64,000 nt of DNA. Source: Rhodocyclaceae bacterium UBA2271 (GTDB lineage: Bacteria; Pseudomonadota; Gammaproteobacteria; Burkholderiales; Rhodocyclaceae). The stretch is taken from positions 62,001 to 126,000 of the forward strand of contig DDXB01000066.1 in the NCBI GenBank assembly GCA_002347405.1, written 5' to 3'. The translations under genes and the position numbers were made by a program. The stretch's first letter is position 1; the number at the start of each line of letters is the position of its first letter. Positions 23,368-34,207 of the stretch are shown piece after piece. Under the pieces are notes generated by a model, which saw only the letters and a list, made by a program, of their open reading frames with translations, made no database searches and was not told the origin of the DNA.

Positions 23368-24900
23368 TCATAGGGGAATGTTGCCGTGCTTGCGCCACGG
23401 GTTTTCGATCTTCTTGTTGCGCAACATGACCAAGGAGCGGCAGATGCGCTTGCGCGTTTCATGCGGCTGGATCACGTCGTCGATGAAGCCGCGTGCGCCG
23501 GCAACGAAGGGGTTGGCGAACTTGGCCTTGTATTCGGCCTCGCGCGCCGCGACCTTGGCGGGATCGTTCTTTTCCTCGCGGAAGATGATCTCGACCGCGC
23601 CTTTCGGGCCCATCACGGCGATTTCCGCGGAAGGCCAGGCAAAGTTGACGTCGCCGCGCAGGTGCTTCGAGGCCATCACGTCATAGGCGCCACCGTAGGC
23701 CTTGCGCGTAATCAGCGTCACCTTCGGCACGGTGCACTCGGCGTAGGCGTAGAGCAGCTTGGCGCCGTGCTTGATGATGCCGTTGTATTCCTGCGCGGTG
23801 CCCGGCATGAAGCCCGGCACATCGACGAAGGTGACGATCGGAATGCCGAAGGCGTCGCAGAAGCGCACGAAGCGCGCCGCCTTGATCGCCGACTTGATGT
23901 CGAGGCAGCCGGCCAGCACCATCGGCTGGTTGGCGACGATGCCCACTGCCTGGCCTTCCATGCGCGCGAAGCCGATGACGATGTTCCCGGCGTGATCCGG
24001 CTGCAGCTCGAAAAATTCGCCGTCATCCACCGTCTTGGTGATGAGTTCCTTGATGTCGTAGGGCTTGTTCGGGTTATCCGGCACCAGGGTGTCGAGCGAA
24101 TAGTCGAGCCGCTCGGCCGGGTCCGGCGTTGGCCGGATCGGCGCCTTTTCCTTGTTGTTGAGCGGCAGGTAGTTGAAGAAACGGCGCAACATCAGCAGCG
24201 CCTCGACGTCGTTCTCGAAAGCCAGGTCGGCCACGCCCGAGCGTGTCGTATGGGTAATGGCGCCACCGAGTTCCTCGGCCGTCACCGCCTCGTGGGTCAC
24301 CGTCTTCACCACCTCGGGGCCGGTGACGAACATGTAGGAAGTATCCTTGACCATGAAGATGAAGTCGGTCATCGCTGGCGAATACACCGCGCCGCCGGCG
24401 CAGGGGCCCATGATCAGCGAGATCTGCGGGATCACGCCCGAGGCCATGACGTTGCGCTGGAAGACTTCGGCGTAACCGCCCAGCGCCGCCACGCCTTCCT
24501 GGATGCGCGCGCCGCCCGAGTCGTTGAGGCCGATCACCGGCGCGCCGACCTGCAGCGCCTTGTCCATGACCTTGCAGATCTTCTCGGCGTGCGCCTCGGA
24601 CAGCGCACCGCCGAACACCGTGAAGTCCTGCGAGAAGATGAACACCATGCGGCCGTTGATGGTGCCATAGCCGGTGACCACGCCGTCGGACGGCACCTTG
24701 TTGTCGGCCATGCCGAAGTCGACGCAGCGGTGTTCCTTGAACATGTCCCACTCTTCGAAGGTGCCGTCGTCGAGCAGCAGCTCGATGCGCTCGCGCGCGG
24801 TCAGCTTGCCCTTTTTGTGCTGGGCGTCGATGCGCTTCTGGCCGCCGCCCAAGCGCGCCTGTTCGCGCTTGTCGTCCAGTTGCTGGATGATTGCATGCAT
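23368..24900 (-). CDS. pccB: Propionyl-CoA carboxylase carboxyltransferase beta subunit
   Basis: 510 residues. Crotonase-type carboxyltransferase with two halves. The N half has GVVTGYGTINGRMVFIFSQD, LNDSGGARIQEGV and GPCAGGAVYSPAMTDFIFMV. The C half has FVDVPGFMPGTAQEYNGIIK and KAYGGAYDVMASKHLRGD. The GGARIQEG and GGAVYSPA motifs form the acyl-CoA oxyanion holes. It takes carboxyl from PccA's biotin to propionyl-CoA. It lies between meaB and pccA on the same strand. The start has GAGAGG upstream. Confidence 0.96.
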   Translation of the reverse strand: MHAIIQQLDDKREQARLGGGQKRIDAQHKKGKLTARERIELLLDDGTFEEWDMFKEHRCVDFGMADNKVPSDGVVTGYGTINGRMVFIFSQDFTVFGGALSEAHAEKICKVMDKALQVGAPVIGLNDSGGARIQEGVAALGGYAEVFQRNVMASGVIPQISLIMGPCAGGAVYSPAMTDFIFMVKDTSYMFVTGPEVVKTVTHEAVTAEELGGAITHTTRSGVADLAFENDVEALLMLRRFFNYLPLNNKEKAPIRPTPDPAERLDYSLDTLVPDNPNKPYDIKELITKTVDDGEFFELQPDHAGNIVIGFARMEGQAVGIVANQPMVLAGCLDIKSAIKAARFVRFCDAFGIPIVTFVDVPGFMPGTAQEYNGIIKHGAKLLYAYAECTVPKVTLITRKAYGGAYDVMASKHLRGDVNFAWPSAEIAVMGPKGAVEIIFREEKNDPAKVAAREAEYKAKFANPFVAGARGFIDDVIQPHETRKRICRSLVMLRNKKIENPWRKHGNIPL

Positions 24901-25188
24901 TGCGTGGTCCTCTCTTGGTGCTTAACGAAATACACAATCTGACGCCAGGTAATCCCCTGAGCGCAGCGAACAAACTCCAACCCCCGCCTTAACGAAATAC
25001 ATCGTAGCGTTTGCGCCGGGCCGCCCCAAGCAAACGCGGGACGCGCCGCCAGGCGCAACCCGCACCGCTCGCAAAAGAAGCGCCCCGTGATAAACGAGCG
25101 CAGCGAGCCGACAGGAACCCCCCGCGAGGGGGGCGAAGGGGGGCGGGCGTTTTCATGATGCGGGGTGATGTTTCACGCATTATGAAAG
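24901..25188. repeat. meaB-pccB gap: dispersed repeats
   Basis: GTAGCGTTTGCGCCGGGCCG with AAACGCGGGACGCGCCGCCA (inverse of the bioC-bioB repeat), then GATAAACGAGCGCAGCGAGC, a GC hairpin with CCCCCCGCGAGGGGGG, and 25151-25187 TTTCATGATGCG/CGCATTATGAAA, a diverged copy of the 14294 hairpin, directly after the meaB stop. No gene seen. Confidence 0.75.
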
Positions 25189-26166
25189 TTAGCTCAGGCA
25201 GCCAAGCAGTTGCTGCGCGGCGGCGGCGGGTGTCACCGCGCCGCCCTCGACCGCGGTCATCAGTTGCGGCAGGGCCGCGCGTACGGCGGGGTGCGCACGA
25301 AAGCGGTTGCGCAAGCCCGCGTCGATCATCTGCCACATCCAGTCCAGCGCCTGGCGTTGGCGCTTGAGCGCCAGCTCGCCGGCCGCCTCCAGCGCCGCCC
25401 GATGTGCCTCGATGCACTGCCATAATTCGGCAATGCCGGCGTTGCGGGTGGCGCTGGCCATGAGTACCGGCGTCTTCCAGTTCGTCGAAATGGGCCGCAG
25501 CATGGACAGCGCGGCGCGCATCTGCGCCATGGCCGTTTCAGTGGTTAGCGGGTCGATGTCGGCCTTGTTGAAGACGATGATGTCGGCGAGTTCGACGATG
25601 CCTTTCTTGATCGCCTGCAGGTCGTCGCCGGCATTGGGCAGTTGCAGCAGCACGAAAACATCGGTCATGCCGGCGACCAGCGTTTCGCTCTGCCCAACGC
25701 CAACGGTCTCGACGATCACGACATCGAAGCCGGCCGCCTCGCAAACCAGCAATGCCTCGCGCGTTTTTTCGGTGACGCCGCCGAGCGCGCCGGATGAGGG
25801 GCTGGGCCGGATGAAGGCGGCTTCGAGCTGCGCCAGTCGCTCCATGCGCGTCTTGTCGCCAAGAATCGAGCCGCCCGAGCGCGTCGATGACGGGTCGACC
25901 GCCAGCACGGCGACCCGCTTGCCCTGTGCGATGAGCAACAACCCGAGCGCCTCGATGAAGGTGGACTTGCCGACCCCGGGCACTCCCGAGATGCCGATCC
26001 GCATCGACTTGCCGGTGCTTGGCAGCAGGGCGTGCAGCAGCGCTTGCGCACGCATCTGGTGGTCGGCGCGGGTCGATTCGATCAGCGTGATGGCCTTGGC
26101 CAGCGCGCGCCGGTTGCCGGCGAGCACGCCGCCGATCAGCTCGCGATCGGCCACCGTGGCCTCCAT
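25189..26166 (-). CDS. meaB: MeaB-type G-protein chaperone of methylmalonyl-CoA mutase
   Basis: 325 residues from ATG 26166, which has GGAG eight bases upstream; an ATG at 26187 is possible. GTPase motifs: P loop GISGVPGVGKSTFIEAL near residue 58, AVDPSSTRSGGSILGDKTRM with the Walker B-like Asp, VETVGVGQSE and the NKAD motif VFNKADIDP. MeaB gates and protects adenosylcobalamin loading of the mutase. Adjacent to the mutase gene, which settles it against other ArgK-family roles. Its own stop abuts a repeat hairpin. Confidence 0.94.
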   Translation of the reverse strand: MEATVADRELIGGVLAGNRRALAKAITLIESTRADHQMRAQALLHALLPSTGKSMRIGISGVPGVGKSTFIEALGLLLIAQGKRVAVLAVDPSSTRSGGSILGDKTRMERLAQLEAAFIRPSPSSGALGGVTEKTREALLVCEAAGFDVVIVETVGVGQSETLVAGMTDVFVLLQLPNAGDDLQAIKKGIVELADIIVFNKADIDPLTTETAMAQMRAALSMLRPISTNWKTPVLMASATRNAGIAELWQCIEAHRAALEAAGELALKRQRQALDWMWQMIDAGLRNRFRAHPAVRAALPQLMTAVEGGAVTPAAAAQQLLGCLS

Positions 26167-26236
26167 CTCAGTTGCTCCAGCGCGCATCAATCCACCCGCG
26201 AGGCTTGAAAGGCCAGATTCGTTGAGGGTCGGGGCG

Positions 26237-26340
26237 CGCCAAGGGCGTCGGGTGGCCGACATCGCTCATGTCATCCGGACCGGGCTTGGCCCGGCCCTCC
26301 TTCTTTACTTCGCCATGTCGGCCACCCGCCACCCTTGGCG
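26237..26340. repeat. Long palindromic element between mutase and meaB
   Basis: CGCCAAGGG-cgt-CGGGTGGCCGACAT is mirrored by ATGTCGGCCACCCG-cca-CCCTTGGCG, 23 paired bases with one symmetric internal loop, around a nested CCGGGC/GCCCGG hairpin (26280-26294). The rest of the 368-base gap (26167-26534) holds a small GGCGGTC/GACCGCC hairpin at 26433-26449 and no convincing gene. Confidence 0.7.
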
Positions 26341-26534
26341 AGGTGGGCTGTCGCATCTGGGCCGCAAAACACCCGCGGCGTTCCCCAATCAGGCCGGTGG
26401 GGTGCTCTGCAGAGCGAAGTAAAGGAGAATGGGGCGGTCGAAGACCGCCGGCGGGGGACATGAGCGGCGCAGAGTGCCCCATCGGCCTGATCGCGCACCA
26501 GCACCAGCACCCGCACCAAGCGTCGAGTTTCATC

Positions 26535-28724
<2,190 letters not shown>

Positions 28725-28798
28725 GGTCTTCACTCCCGCCGGTGGCCCGGCTGTTGGGTTGTCTTGCGCATGATGCTTGACTTTTGCGATCCTGAATA

Positions 28799-28807
28799 AT
28801 ACTGTAT
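28799..28807. promoter_or_regulatory. Candidate operator in the mutase/GntR divergent region
   Basis: ATAC-T-GTAT is a perfect short dyad in an AT-rich 91-base divergent gap between the mutase and the FadR-type regulator. GntR-family operators are often short AT-rich dyads of this form. Single site, so weak evidence. Confidence 0.4.
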
Positions 28808-28815
28808 CCATAATT

Positions 28816-29529
28816 ATGAATGCAAGACATCCCGTTGATGCTGTTCGTGACAGCCTGGCCGCTCCCGCACTCTACGAGCAGGTGGCGGAACGCCTGCGCA
28901 CCCGCATCTACGCCCATGAACTGGCGCCCGGTGCCTGGATTGACGAACAGGGGCTCGCGGACGAATTCGGCATCTCGCGCACGCCGCTGCGCGAGGCGCT
29001 CAAGGTGCTGGCCGCCGAGGGGCTGGTGGTGCTCAAGCCGCGCCGCGGCTGCTATGTCGCCGCGCTGGCGGAGCGCGACCTCGACGAAATCTTTCCGATT
29101 CTGGCGTTGCTGGAAGGCCGCGTGGCCGAGGAGGCGACCCGACGCCTGGCCGGCCTTGAGGCCGGCGTGGGCCGTCTCGCCAGCGCCGACTTTTCCCGGC
29201 TGGAGGAAATTCACGCGGACCTGGAGCGCCATGCCGCCGCCCACGATATCGATCGCTTCTTCGCGACCAACCAACAATTTCACAGTGCGCTGCAGGAGCT
29301 GGCCGGCAACCGCTGGTTGTCGCAACTCATCGACGACACGCGCAAGTTCCTCAAGCTCACGCGGCGCGATTCGCTGCGCCTGGATGGCCGGCTCAAGCAA
29401 TCTCTGGCCGAGCATCGCGCCATCCTGGCCGCCATGAAAAAGCAGGACGCCGCCGCCGCCGCGCTACACATGCACAACCATATCCTCTCCGGCCGCGCCG
29501 CGCTGGCAAAGCTGCTGGTTCAGCCATGA
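28816..29529 (+). CDS. GntR-family (FadR subfamily) transcriptional regulator
   Basis: 237 residues from ATG 28816. Winged helix at the N-terminus (LYEQVAERLRTRIYAHELAPG; LADEFGISRTPLREALKVLA). FCD effector domain follows, with metal-binding Asp/His residues in DIDRFFATNQQFHSALQELA and HMHNHI. It is divergent from the mutase and most likely controls the propionate operon, perhaps sensing an acyl-CoA or organic acid; that is inference. RLASADFSRLEEI in the linker of the FCD domain is encoded by a family A repeat. The next gene overlaps by four bases (ATGA). Confidence 0.9.
   Translation: MNARHPVDAVRDSLAAPALYEQVAERLRTRIYAHELAPGAWIDEQGLADEFGISRTPLREALKVLAAEGLVVLKPRRGCYVAALAERDLDEIFPILALLEGRVAEEATRRLAGLEAGVGRLASADFSRLEEIHADLERHAAAHDIDRFFATNQQFHSALQELAGNRWLSQLIDDTRKFLKLTRRDSLRLDGRLKQSLAEHRAILAAMKKQDAAAAALHMHNHILSGRAALAKLLVQP
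29171..29194 (+). repeat. Repeat family A copy inside the GntR gene
   Basis: GCCGTCTCGCCAGCGCCGAC then TTTT, identical in its first 20 bases to the comF copy and read in the same frame (RLASADF). Confidence 0.75.
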
Positions 29530-30305
29530 CCGTGGGTGCGGTATTGCTCGCCCGCGATGGGCCGATTGCCACTGTCACCCTGTCCAATCCGGGCAAGAAG
29601 AATGCGCTCGATGCCGCGATGTGGCGCCAGCTGGCGACTGTATTTGCCGACCTCGACGCGGATGAAAGCCTGCGCTGCGTGATCGTGCGGGGTGAAGGGG
29701 ACAGCTTTGCCGCGGGCGGCGATCTGGCCGAATTCCGCGACGCGCGCGCCGCTGTCGACAGTGCGCTCGCCTACCATGCGCAGGTTGCCGCGGCGCTGCA
29801 GGCCATCACCAGCTGTCGCCATCCCGTAGTGGCGCTGATCCTCGGCCCCTGCATCGGCGGCGGCCTGGAAATAGCGGCCGCCTGCGATCTGCGCATTGCC
29901 GGCACTGCGGCCCAACTCGGTGCGCCGATCAACCGGCTGGGGTTTTCGATGTATCCACCCGAACTGGCCGGGCTGCTGCAACTGGTCGGGCCGGCGGTGG
30001 TCCGGGAACTGCTCCTCGAAGGCCGGCTGCTGACCGCGCACGAGGCTTATGAAAAGGGCTTGTTGACCCGGGTGGTCGCTGATGCCGCCGCTCCGGCCGA
30101 GGCGCTTGCCACGGCGCTACGCATCGCCGCCGGCGCACCTCTTGTGGCGCGCTGGCACAAGCAGTGGATTGGCCGCCTGCAACAGGGGGCGCCACTCACG
30201 CCGGAAGAATTGCGGGCTTCCTTTGCCTTCCTGAAAAGTGCAGACTACGCGGAAGGGCTGGCTGCGTTTCTCGAAAAACGGGCGCCCTGCTTCACCGGTC
30301 AATAA
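29526..30305 (+). CDS. Enoyl-CoA hydratase/isomerase family protein
   Basis: 259 residues with a crotonase fold. The first oxyanion-hole segment is FAAGGDLAEF near residue 61. The second is LILGPCIGGGLEIAAACDLRIAG near 100, abbreviated here as GPCIGGGLEIAAACDLRI. The second acid of hydratases is not clear (GFSMYPPELAGLL region), so hydratase, isomerase or decarboxylase activity is open. Overlap with the GntR gene and nearness to the methylmalonyl pathway suggest a part in acyl-CoA turnover, possibly acting on methylmalonyl-CoA or its relatives. Confidence 0.85.
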   Translation: MTVGAVLLARDGPIATVTLSNPGKKNALDAAMWRQLATVFADLDADESLRCVIVRGEGDSFAAGGDLAEFRDARAAVDSALAYHAQVAAALQAITSCRHPVVALILGPCIGGGLEIAAACDLRIAGTAAQLGAPINRLGFSMYPPELAGLLQLVGPAVVRELLLEGRLLTAHEAYEKGLLTRVVADAAAPAEALATALRIAAGAPLVARWHKQWIGRLQQGAPLTPEELRASFAFLKSADYAEGLAAFLEKRAPCFTGQ

Positions 30306-30328
30306 ACCCACCTGCACGAGGAAACCCC

Positions 30329-31018
30329 ATGTCGCTTCCCGTCCGCGACGCTACCGCCATGCGCCCGCGCCTCGACTGGCGCACGATCGACACCGTCCTG
30401 CTGGACATGGACGGCACGTTGCTCGACCTGCATTTCGACAACCATTTCTGGCAGACGCACGTGCCGCTGCGTTATGCCGAGGCGCGCGGACTGCCGCACG
30501 AGCTTGCCCGCGAGGAGTTGATGGCGCGCTACCACGCCCGCGCCGGCACGCTCGAATGGTATTCGGTCGACTTCTGGGAAACCGAGCTGGAACTGGACAT
30601 CATGCGCCTGAAGGAAGAAGTGGCGCACCTGATCGCCGTTCATCCGGCCGTCACCGACTTCCTCACCGCCATGCGTACCGCCGGCAAGCGCCTGGTGCTG
30701 GCCACCAACGCCCACCACAAGGCGCTGACGCTCAAGATGGCGCGAACGGGCCTGGAACCGCATTTCGACGCCCTCGTCAGTTCGCACACGCTGGGCGCGG
30801 CGAAAGAGGCGCAGGCTTTCTGGGAGCGCCTGCGTGCGGTCGAGGATTTCGACCCGGCGCGCACCCTGCTGGTCGATGACAGCCTGCCGGTGCTGGATGC
30901 CGCCCGTACCTATGGCATCCGCCATCTGGTTGCCGTGCGCCGGCCCGACACGCGTCAACCCGAGAAAGACACTGGTAGCTACCCGGCTATTGACAGCTTT
31001 GCCGAACTGCTTACATAA
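30329..31018 (+). CDS. HAD hydrolase, GMP/IMP nucleotidase-like (YrfG)
   Basis: 229 residues from ATG 30329. HAD motif I is VLLDMDGTLLDLHFDNHFW near residue 24, closely like YrfG. Motif II is VLATNAHH, the motif III lysine is in AAKEAQAFWERL, and motif IV is TLLVDDSLPVLDAA. A helical cap with MARYHARAGTLEWYSVDFW sits between motifs I and II. YrfG-type enzymes dephosphorylate purine nucleotides. It ends in a Fur-like box that belongs to the next gene. Confidence 0.88.
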   Translation: MSLPVRDATAMRPRLDWRTIDTVLLDMDGTLLDLHFDNHFWQTHVPLRYAEARGLPHELAREELMARYHARAGTLEWYSVDFWETELELDIMRLKEEVAHLIAVHPAVTDFLTAMRTAGKRLVLATNAHHKALTLKMARTGLEPHFDALVSSHTLGAAKEAQAFWERLRAVEDFDPARTLLVDDSLPVLDAARTYGIRHLVAVRRPDTRQPEKDTGSYPAIDSFAELLT

Positions 31019-31034
31019 TGAGAACCATTCTCAT
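31018..31034. promoter_or_regulatory. Fur-box-like dyad upstream of feoB
   Basis: ATGAGAA-cca-TTCTCAT, a perfect 7-3-7 dyad close to the Fur consensus. It overlaps the stop codon region of the HAD gene and lies 15 bases before the feoB start. Confidence 0.75.
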
Positions 31035-31049
31035 ATAAGCAAGCGCCAA

Positions 31050-33101
31050 ATGTCTCCTTCATCCCAGACGTTTCCCCTCAAGGGTCCGCTGCTGCGCGGC
31101 TCAAGCCGCCCGCGGGTTGCCCTGCTGGGCCAGGCCGGCGTCGGCAAGCGCAGCATCTTTCGCGCGGCCTCCAGTACGGTAGTGCATCACGAACGGCTGG
31201 CCGGCATCGGCCCGGCCTATGAGGAATGCCAGGTCGAAATCGGTCTCGACCAGATCTCGCTGGTCAACCTGCCTTCCATTGATACTTTTCACCAGTTGCA
31301 GGGTGATGTGCCCCACGTAACAGTGGTCCTCAAGTATTTGCTCTGGGGCGACCGCTGGCCGGCCATCGCCCGTCACGAGGCGCACCAGCCCGAAAAAGCC
31401 TTCGCCGCGCCAGACGTGTTGCTGCTGGTGATGGACGCCACCGCGCTCGAGCGCGATCTCGAGCTGGCGCTCGAACTCGCCCAGATGGGTCGGCCGCTGG
31501 TGATTGCGCTGAACCGCATGGACGAGGCGCGCGACAAGCGGATGTTCATCAATGTGCGGGCACTGTCGGCAAAGCTCGGCGCGCCGGTCGTGCCCACGGT
31601 CGCCCACATGGGTATTGGCCTGGCCGACCTGTTCAGCACGGTGGTGCGCGCCGCGCGTGAAGCCCGCAGTCCGCAGCCGCAACCACCTAGTCCCCACATC
31701 GCCGCCCAACTGCCGGCGATTGCCGACATCGTTGCCGCAGCCGACGTCGCGACGGCCTTCGGCGTGCCGCCGATGCTGCTGACGATGCAGCTGGCCGAAA
31801 ACGACGACTACTTCTTCGACGAATTGCGCTGCCATTTCCCCGCGCAATTCGCCGCCCTGCTGCAGGCGCGGGACGCGGCATCCGCCGTGCTGCCGCGCCC
31901 GCTGGACGACGAGATCCATGCCGACCGCCATCACCGTGCCGCGCTGCTCTACGAAACCGTCACCCGTCCCGGCGGCGAGCACGCCATGCCCCGCTGGCAA
32001 CGCTGGGCCGACGAACTGTTCCTGCACCCGCGCTGGGGGATGGTCGGCAGCCTGACGATCTTCGCGCTCGTGCTGTTTTTCGTCTTCGAGGTTAGCGCCT
32101 TCCTCGACAGCCACACGGTGGCGCGCCTGATCGAATGGGCCGAACCCTGGCAGCCGACCGATCTCGGCGGCGTTGTTGCACGCGCCGTGCTCGACGGCTT
32201 CATCGGGCTGGCCGGCATCGTCATTCCCTACATGATCCCGCTGGTGCTGCTGCTGGTGCTGCTCGAAGAGTCAGGGATCATGCACCGTGTCGCCTTCGTG
32301 GTGGATCGTGGCTTCCACAAACTGGGGCTGCACGGCGGCGTCGCCCTGCCCTTCCTCATGGGGCTGGGTTGCAACGTGCCGGCGCTCGCCGCCACGGCGG
32401 CCGTCACCCACGGCCGCGACCGCACTGTCGCCGCGCTGCTGATCACCTTCCTGCCCTGCTCGGCGCGCTCGGCGATCCTGCTGGCGCTGGGCGGCAAATA
32501 TCTCGGCGGCTTCGGCGTGTTCGCCCTGTTCATGCTGGTGCCGATTGTCGTCAGCCTGATCGGCAAGCTGCTGAAGCGCCGCTATCCGGAAACCACGCCC
32601 GGCATGATCCAGGAAATCCCGCCCTATGCCGTGCCGACCCTGCGCGCCCTGCTGGCCAATACCTGGGAACGCAGCCGCGACATCGTCACCGTCGTGCTGC
32701 CGCTGCTGGTGGCCGGCAGCGTGGTGCTGGCGCTACTGTCGCATTTCGGCGCCGATTACTGGATCAATCTGACGCTGACGCCGATTACCGTCTGGTGGCT
32801 CGGCTTGCCCGTCGCGCTGGGTGTGCCGATCCTGTTCGGTGTGCTGCGCAAGGAACTCTCGCTGCTGATGGTGTTCCAGGCGCTCGGCACGCAGGAACTG
32901 GCAGGCGTGCTCAGCGTGACGCAAATCGCCACCTTCCTCGCCTTCCTGACCTTTTATGTGCCCTGCGTGTCGACCTTCGCGATGATGCTCAAGCTGCTGG
33001 GGCGGCGCGAGGCATATTTTTCAGTCGCACTTTCAGTGGGGGCAGCACTGGTGGTTGCGCTGGCGGTGCGCTTGCCGCTGGAACTGGCCAGCATTGTTTA
33101 G
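31050..33101 (+). CDS. FeoB-like ferrous iron transporter with degenerate G domain
   Basis: 683 residues from ATG 31050. The membrane half (about 340-683) has the two Gate motifs of FeoB: GLGCNVPALAATAAV with ITFLPCSARSAILLAL, and later TFYVPCVSTFAMML. The cytoplasmic half resembles the FeoB GTPase but is degraded. The P loop reads GQAGVGKRS, with Arg where Ser/Thr binds Mg. The G3 Asp-x-x-Gly is missing (VNLPSIDTF for the usual DLPG). G4 reads ALNRMDEA. No feoA or feoC is adjacent. The Fur box upstream supports iron control. It may be a GTP-independent or altered metal transporter. Confidence 0.85.
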   Translation: MSPSSQTFPLKGPLLRGSSRPRVALLGQAGVGKRSIFRAASSTVVHHERLAGIGPAYEECQVEIGLDQISLVNLPSIDTFHQLQGDVPHVTVVLKYLLWGDRWPAIARHEAHQPEKAFAAPDVLLLVMDATALERDLELALELAQMGRPLVIALNRMDEARDKRMFINVRALSAKLGAPVVPTVAHMGIGLADLFSTVVRAAREARSPQPQPPSPHIAAQLPAIADIVAAADVATAFGVPPMLLTMQLAENDDYFFDELRCHFPAQFAALLQARDAASAVLPRPLDDEIHADRHHRAALLYETVTRPGGEHAMPRWQRWADELFLHPRWGMVGSLTIFALVLFFVFEVSAFLDSHTVARLIEWAEPWQPTDLGGVVARAVLDGFIGLAGIVIPYMIPLVLLLVLLEESGIMHRVAFVVDRGFHKLGLHGGVALPFLMGLGCNVPALAATAAVTHGRDRTVAALLITFLPCSARSAILLALGGKYLGGFGVFALFMLVPIVVSLIGKLLKRRYPETTPGMIQEIPPYAVPTLRALLANTWERSRDIVTVVLPLLVAGSVVLALLSHFGADYWINLTLTPITVWWLGLPVALGVPILFGVLRKELSLLMVFQALGTQELAGVLSVTQIATFLAFLTFYVPCVSTFAMMLKLLGRREAYFSVALSVGAALVVALAVRLPLELASIV

Positions 33102-33163
33102 CGCCGTCCCGCAGCAGGGAGGCCGTCAGGCCGGAAGCGGCCCGAAGAGGCTGCGCCGACTTT
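33102..33163 (+). repeat. 62-base repeat, long family A variant (copy 1)
   Basis: Starts CGCCGTCCCGCAGCAGGGAG and ends GGCTGCGCCGACTTT; identical over 62 bases with 42996-43057. It follows the feoB stop immediately. Confidence 0.9.
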
Positions 33164-33184
33164 TGTAACTGCTCACCCAGACCT

Positions 33185-34192
33185 TTAGTCGGCGCTGCCC
33201 AGCGTTTCCAGTTCCTCAAGTAACGCTGCCGACACCTCTATGCCCTCGGCCTGGGCACGGCGCTCCAGTTCGAGGCGGCGATAACCGGGCAGACGCACCT
33301 CGGGATCGACCAGCATTGCCGCGACCAATGTTTCCATTCGTTCGGCGAACACCGCTTGTCCGGCAAGGGCGCCGGGATCAATGACGAGAAAGGCCTGGCC
33401 AATGTGTGGCCGGTTGCCGCTTTCGGCAAAAAACGAATCAGCCTCGAAGCCGAAGGCCGCGCCGGTAAGCGCGCAGCACAGCAATTCGACGACCAAAGCC
33501 AGCATGGCGCCCTTGACGCCACCCGCCGGCAGCATCATGCCTGCGAGTCCGGCCTGTGGATCGGTGGTCGGGTTGCCTGCCTTGTCAAGTGCCCAGCCGG
33601 CCGGAATGGCCTTGCCATCCTTCGCTGCCACCATCAGCTTGCCGCGGGCAACTTCGGATAACGACAGATCGATGGTGAGCGGCGGCTGATCCTTGCGGGG
33701 AAAGACGGCAGCGATCGGATTGGTGCCAAACAAAGGACGGTGGCCGCCCCAGGCAGGCATGGCCGCAGGTGAATTGCTGAAGGCCAGTCCCAACATGCCG
33801 GCCGCCGCGACTGGTTGCAGATGGTAGGCGGCGACGCCGAAATGGTGGCTGCGCGTAACACCGGCGTAGGCCACTCCACATGAATGGGCACGCGCAATAG
33901 CTTCCGTGACGGCCATTGCACAGGCCGGGAAAGCCAGCCCTTCGGCAGCGTCCACGAGGCACACGGCGGCCTTCTCGCGCAAAATACGCGGTACGGCGTT
34001 GCCGCTGACGCGACCATGACGCAAGTGGCCGGCGTACTGCGCAACACGCGACAAACCGTGGGAGGCGAGGCCCTGAGCCTCGGCATTCACCAGCGCCGCT
34101 GCGGTAATCCGTGCCATCGCGGCGGATGCCCCGGCGCGCTCGAGTGCCGCTGCCGCAATTTCCTGCAAGCGTTCGATGGAGATCCTTGTCAT
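33185..34192 (-). CDS. Ldh2-family dehydrogenase, probable (R)-sulfolactate dehydrogenase (ComC-like)
   Basis: 335 residues of the malate/L-lactate/ureidoglycolate dehydrogenase family (not Rossmann). Motifs: GLASHGLSRVAQY near residue 42, GVTRSHHFGVAAYHLQP near 118 with the catalytic His, FGTNPIAAVFPRK near 155 and the C-terminal NAD-binding portion with GGVKGAMLALVVELL. Family members reduce 2-oxo acids with NAD(P)H. Placed beside SuyAB, a sulfolactate/sulfopyruvate dehydrogenase like ComC is the best fit, allowing interconversion of sulfolactate enantiomers through sulfopyruvate; a second dehydrogenase (SlcC) for that is not in the window. Same strand as and directly after the GntR regulator. 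Confidence 0.75.
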   Translation of the reverse strand: MTRISIERLQEIAAAALERAGASAAMARITAAALVNAEAQGLASHGLSRVAQYAGHLRHGRVSGNAVPRILREKAAVCLVDAAEGLAFPACAMAVTEAIARAHSCGVAYAGVTRSHHFGVAAYHLQPVAAAGMLGLAFSNSPAAMPAWGGHRPLFGTNPIAAVFPRKDQPPLTIDLSLSEVARGKLMVAAKDGKAIPAGWALDKAGNPTTDPQAGLAGMMLPAGGVKGAMLALVVELLCCALTGAAFGFEADSFFAESGNRPHIGQAFLVIDPGALAGQAVFAERMETLVAAMLVDPEVRLPGYRRLELERRAQAEGIEVSAALLEELETLGSAD

Positions 34193-34207
34193 GAAAATTC
34201 TTTGATG

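Noticed and set aside
23386..24942. Plus-strand open frame of 518 codons
   Set aside because: Exactly antisense to pccB, which is unmistakable; the frame is rich in His, Arg and Asp as expected from codon-position bias.
30164..30329. Upstream in-frame start for the HAD gene
   Set aside because: It would overlap the enoyl-CoA hydratase by 140 bases; HAD homology begins at 30329.
30834..31050. Upstream in-frame start for feoB
   Set aside because: It would read through the HAD gene in another frame and over the Fur box; the P-loop region follows the ATG at 31050 at the normal distance.
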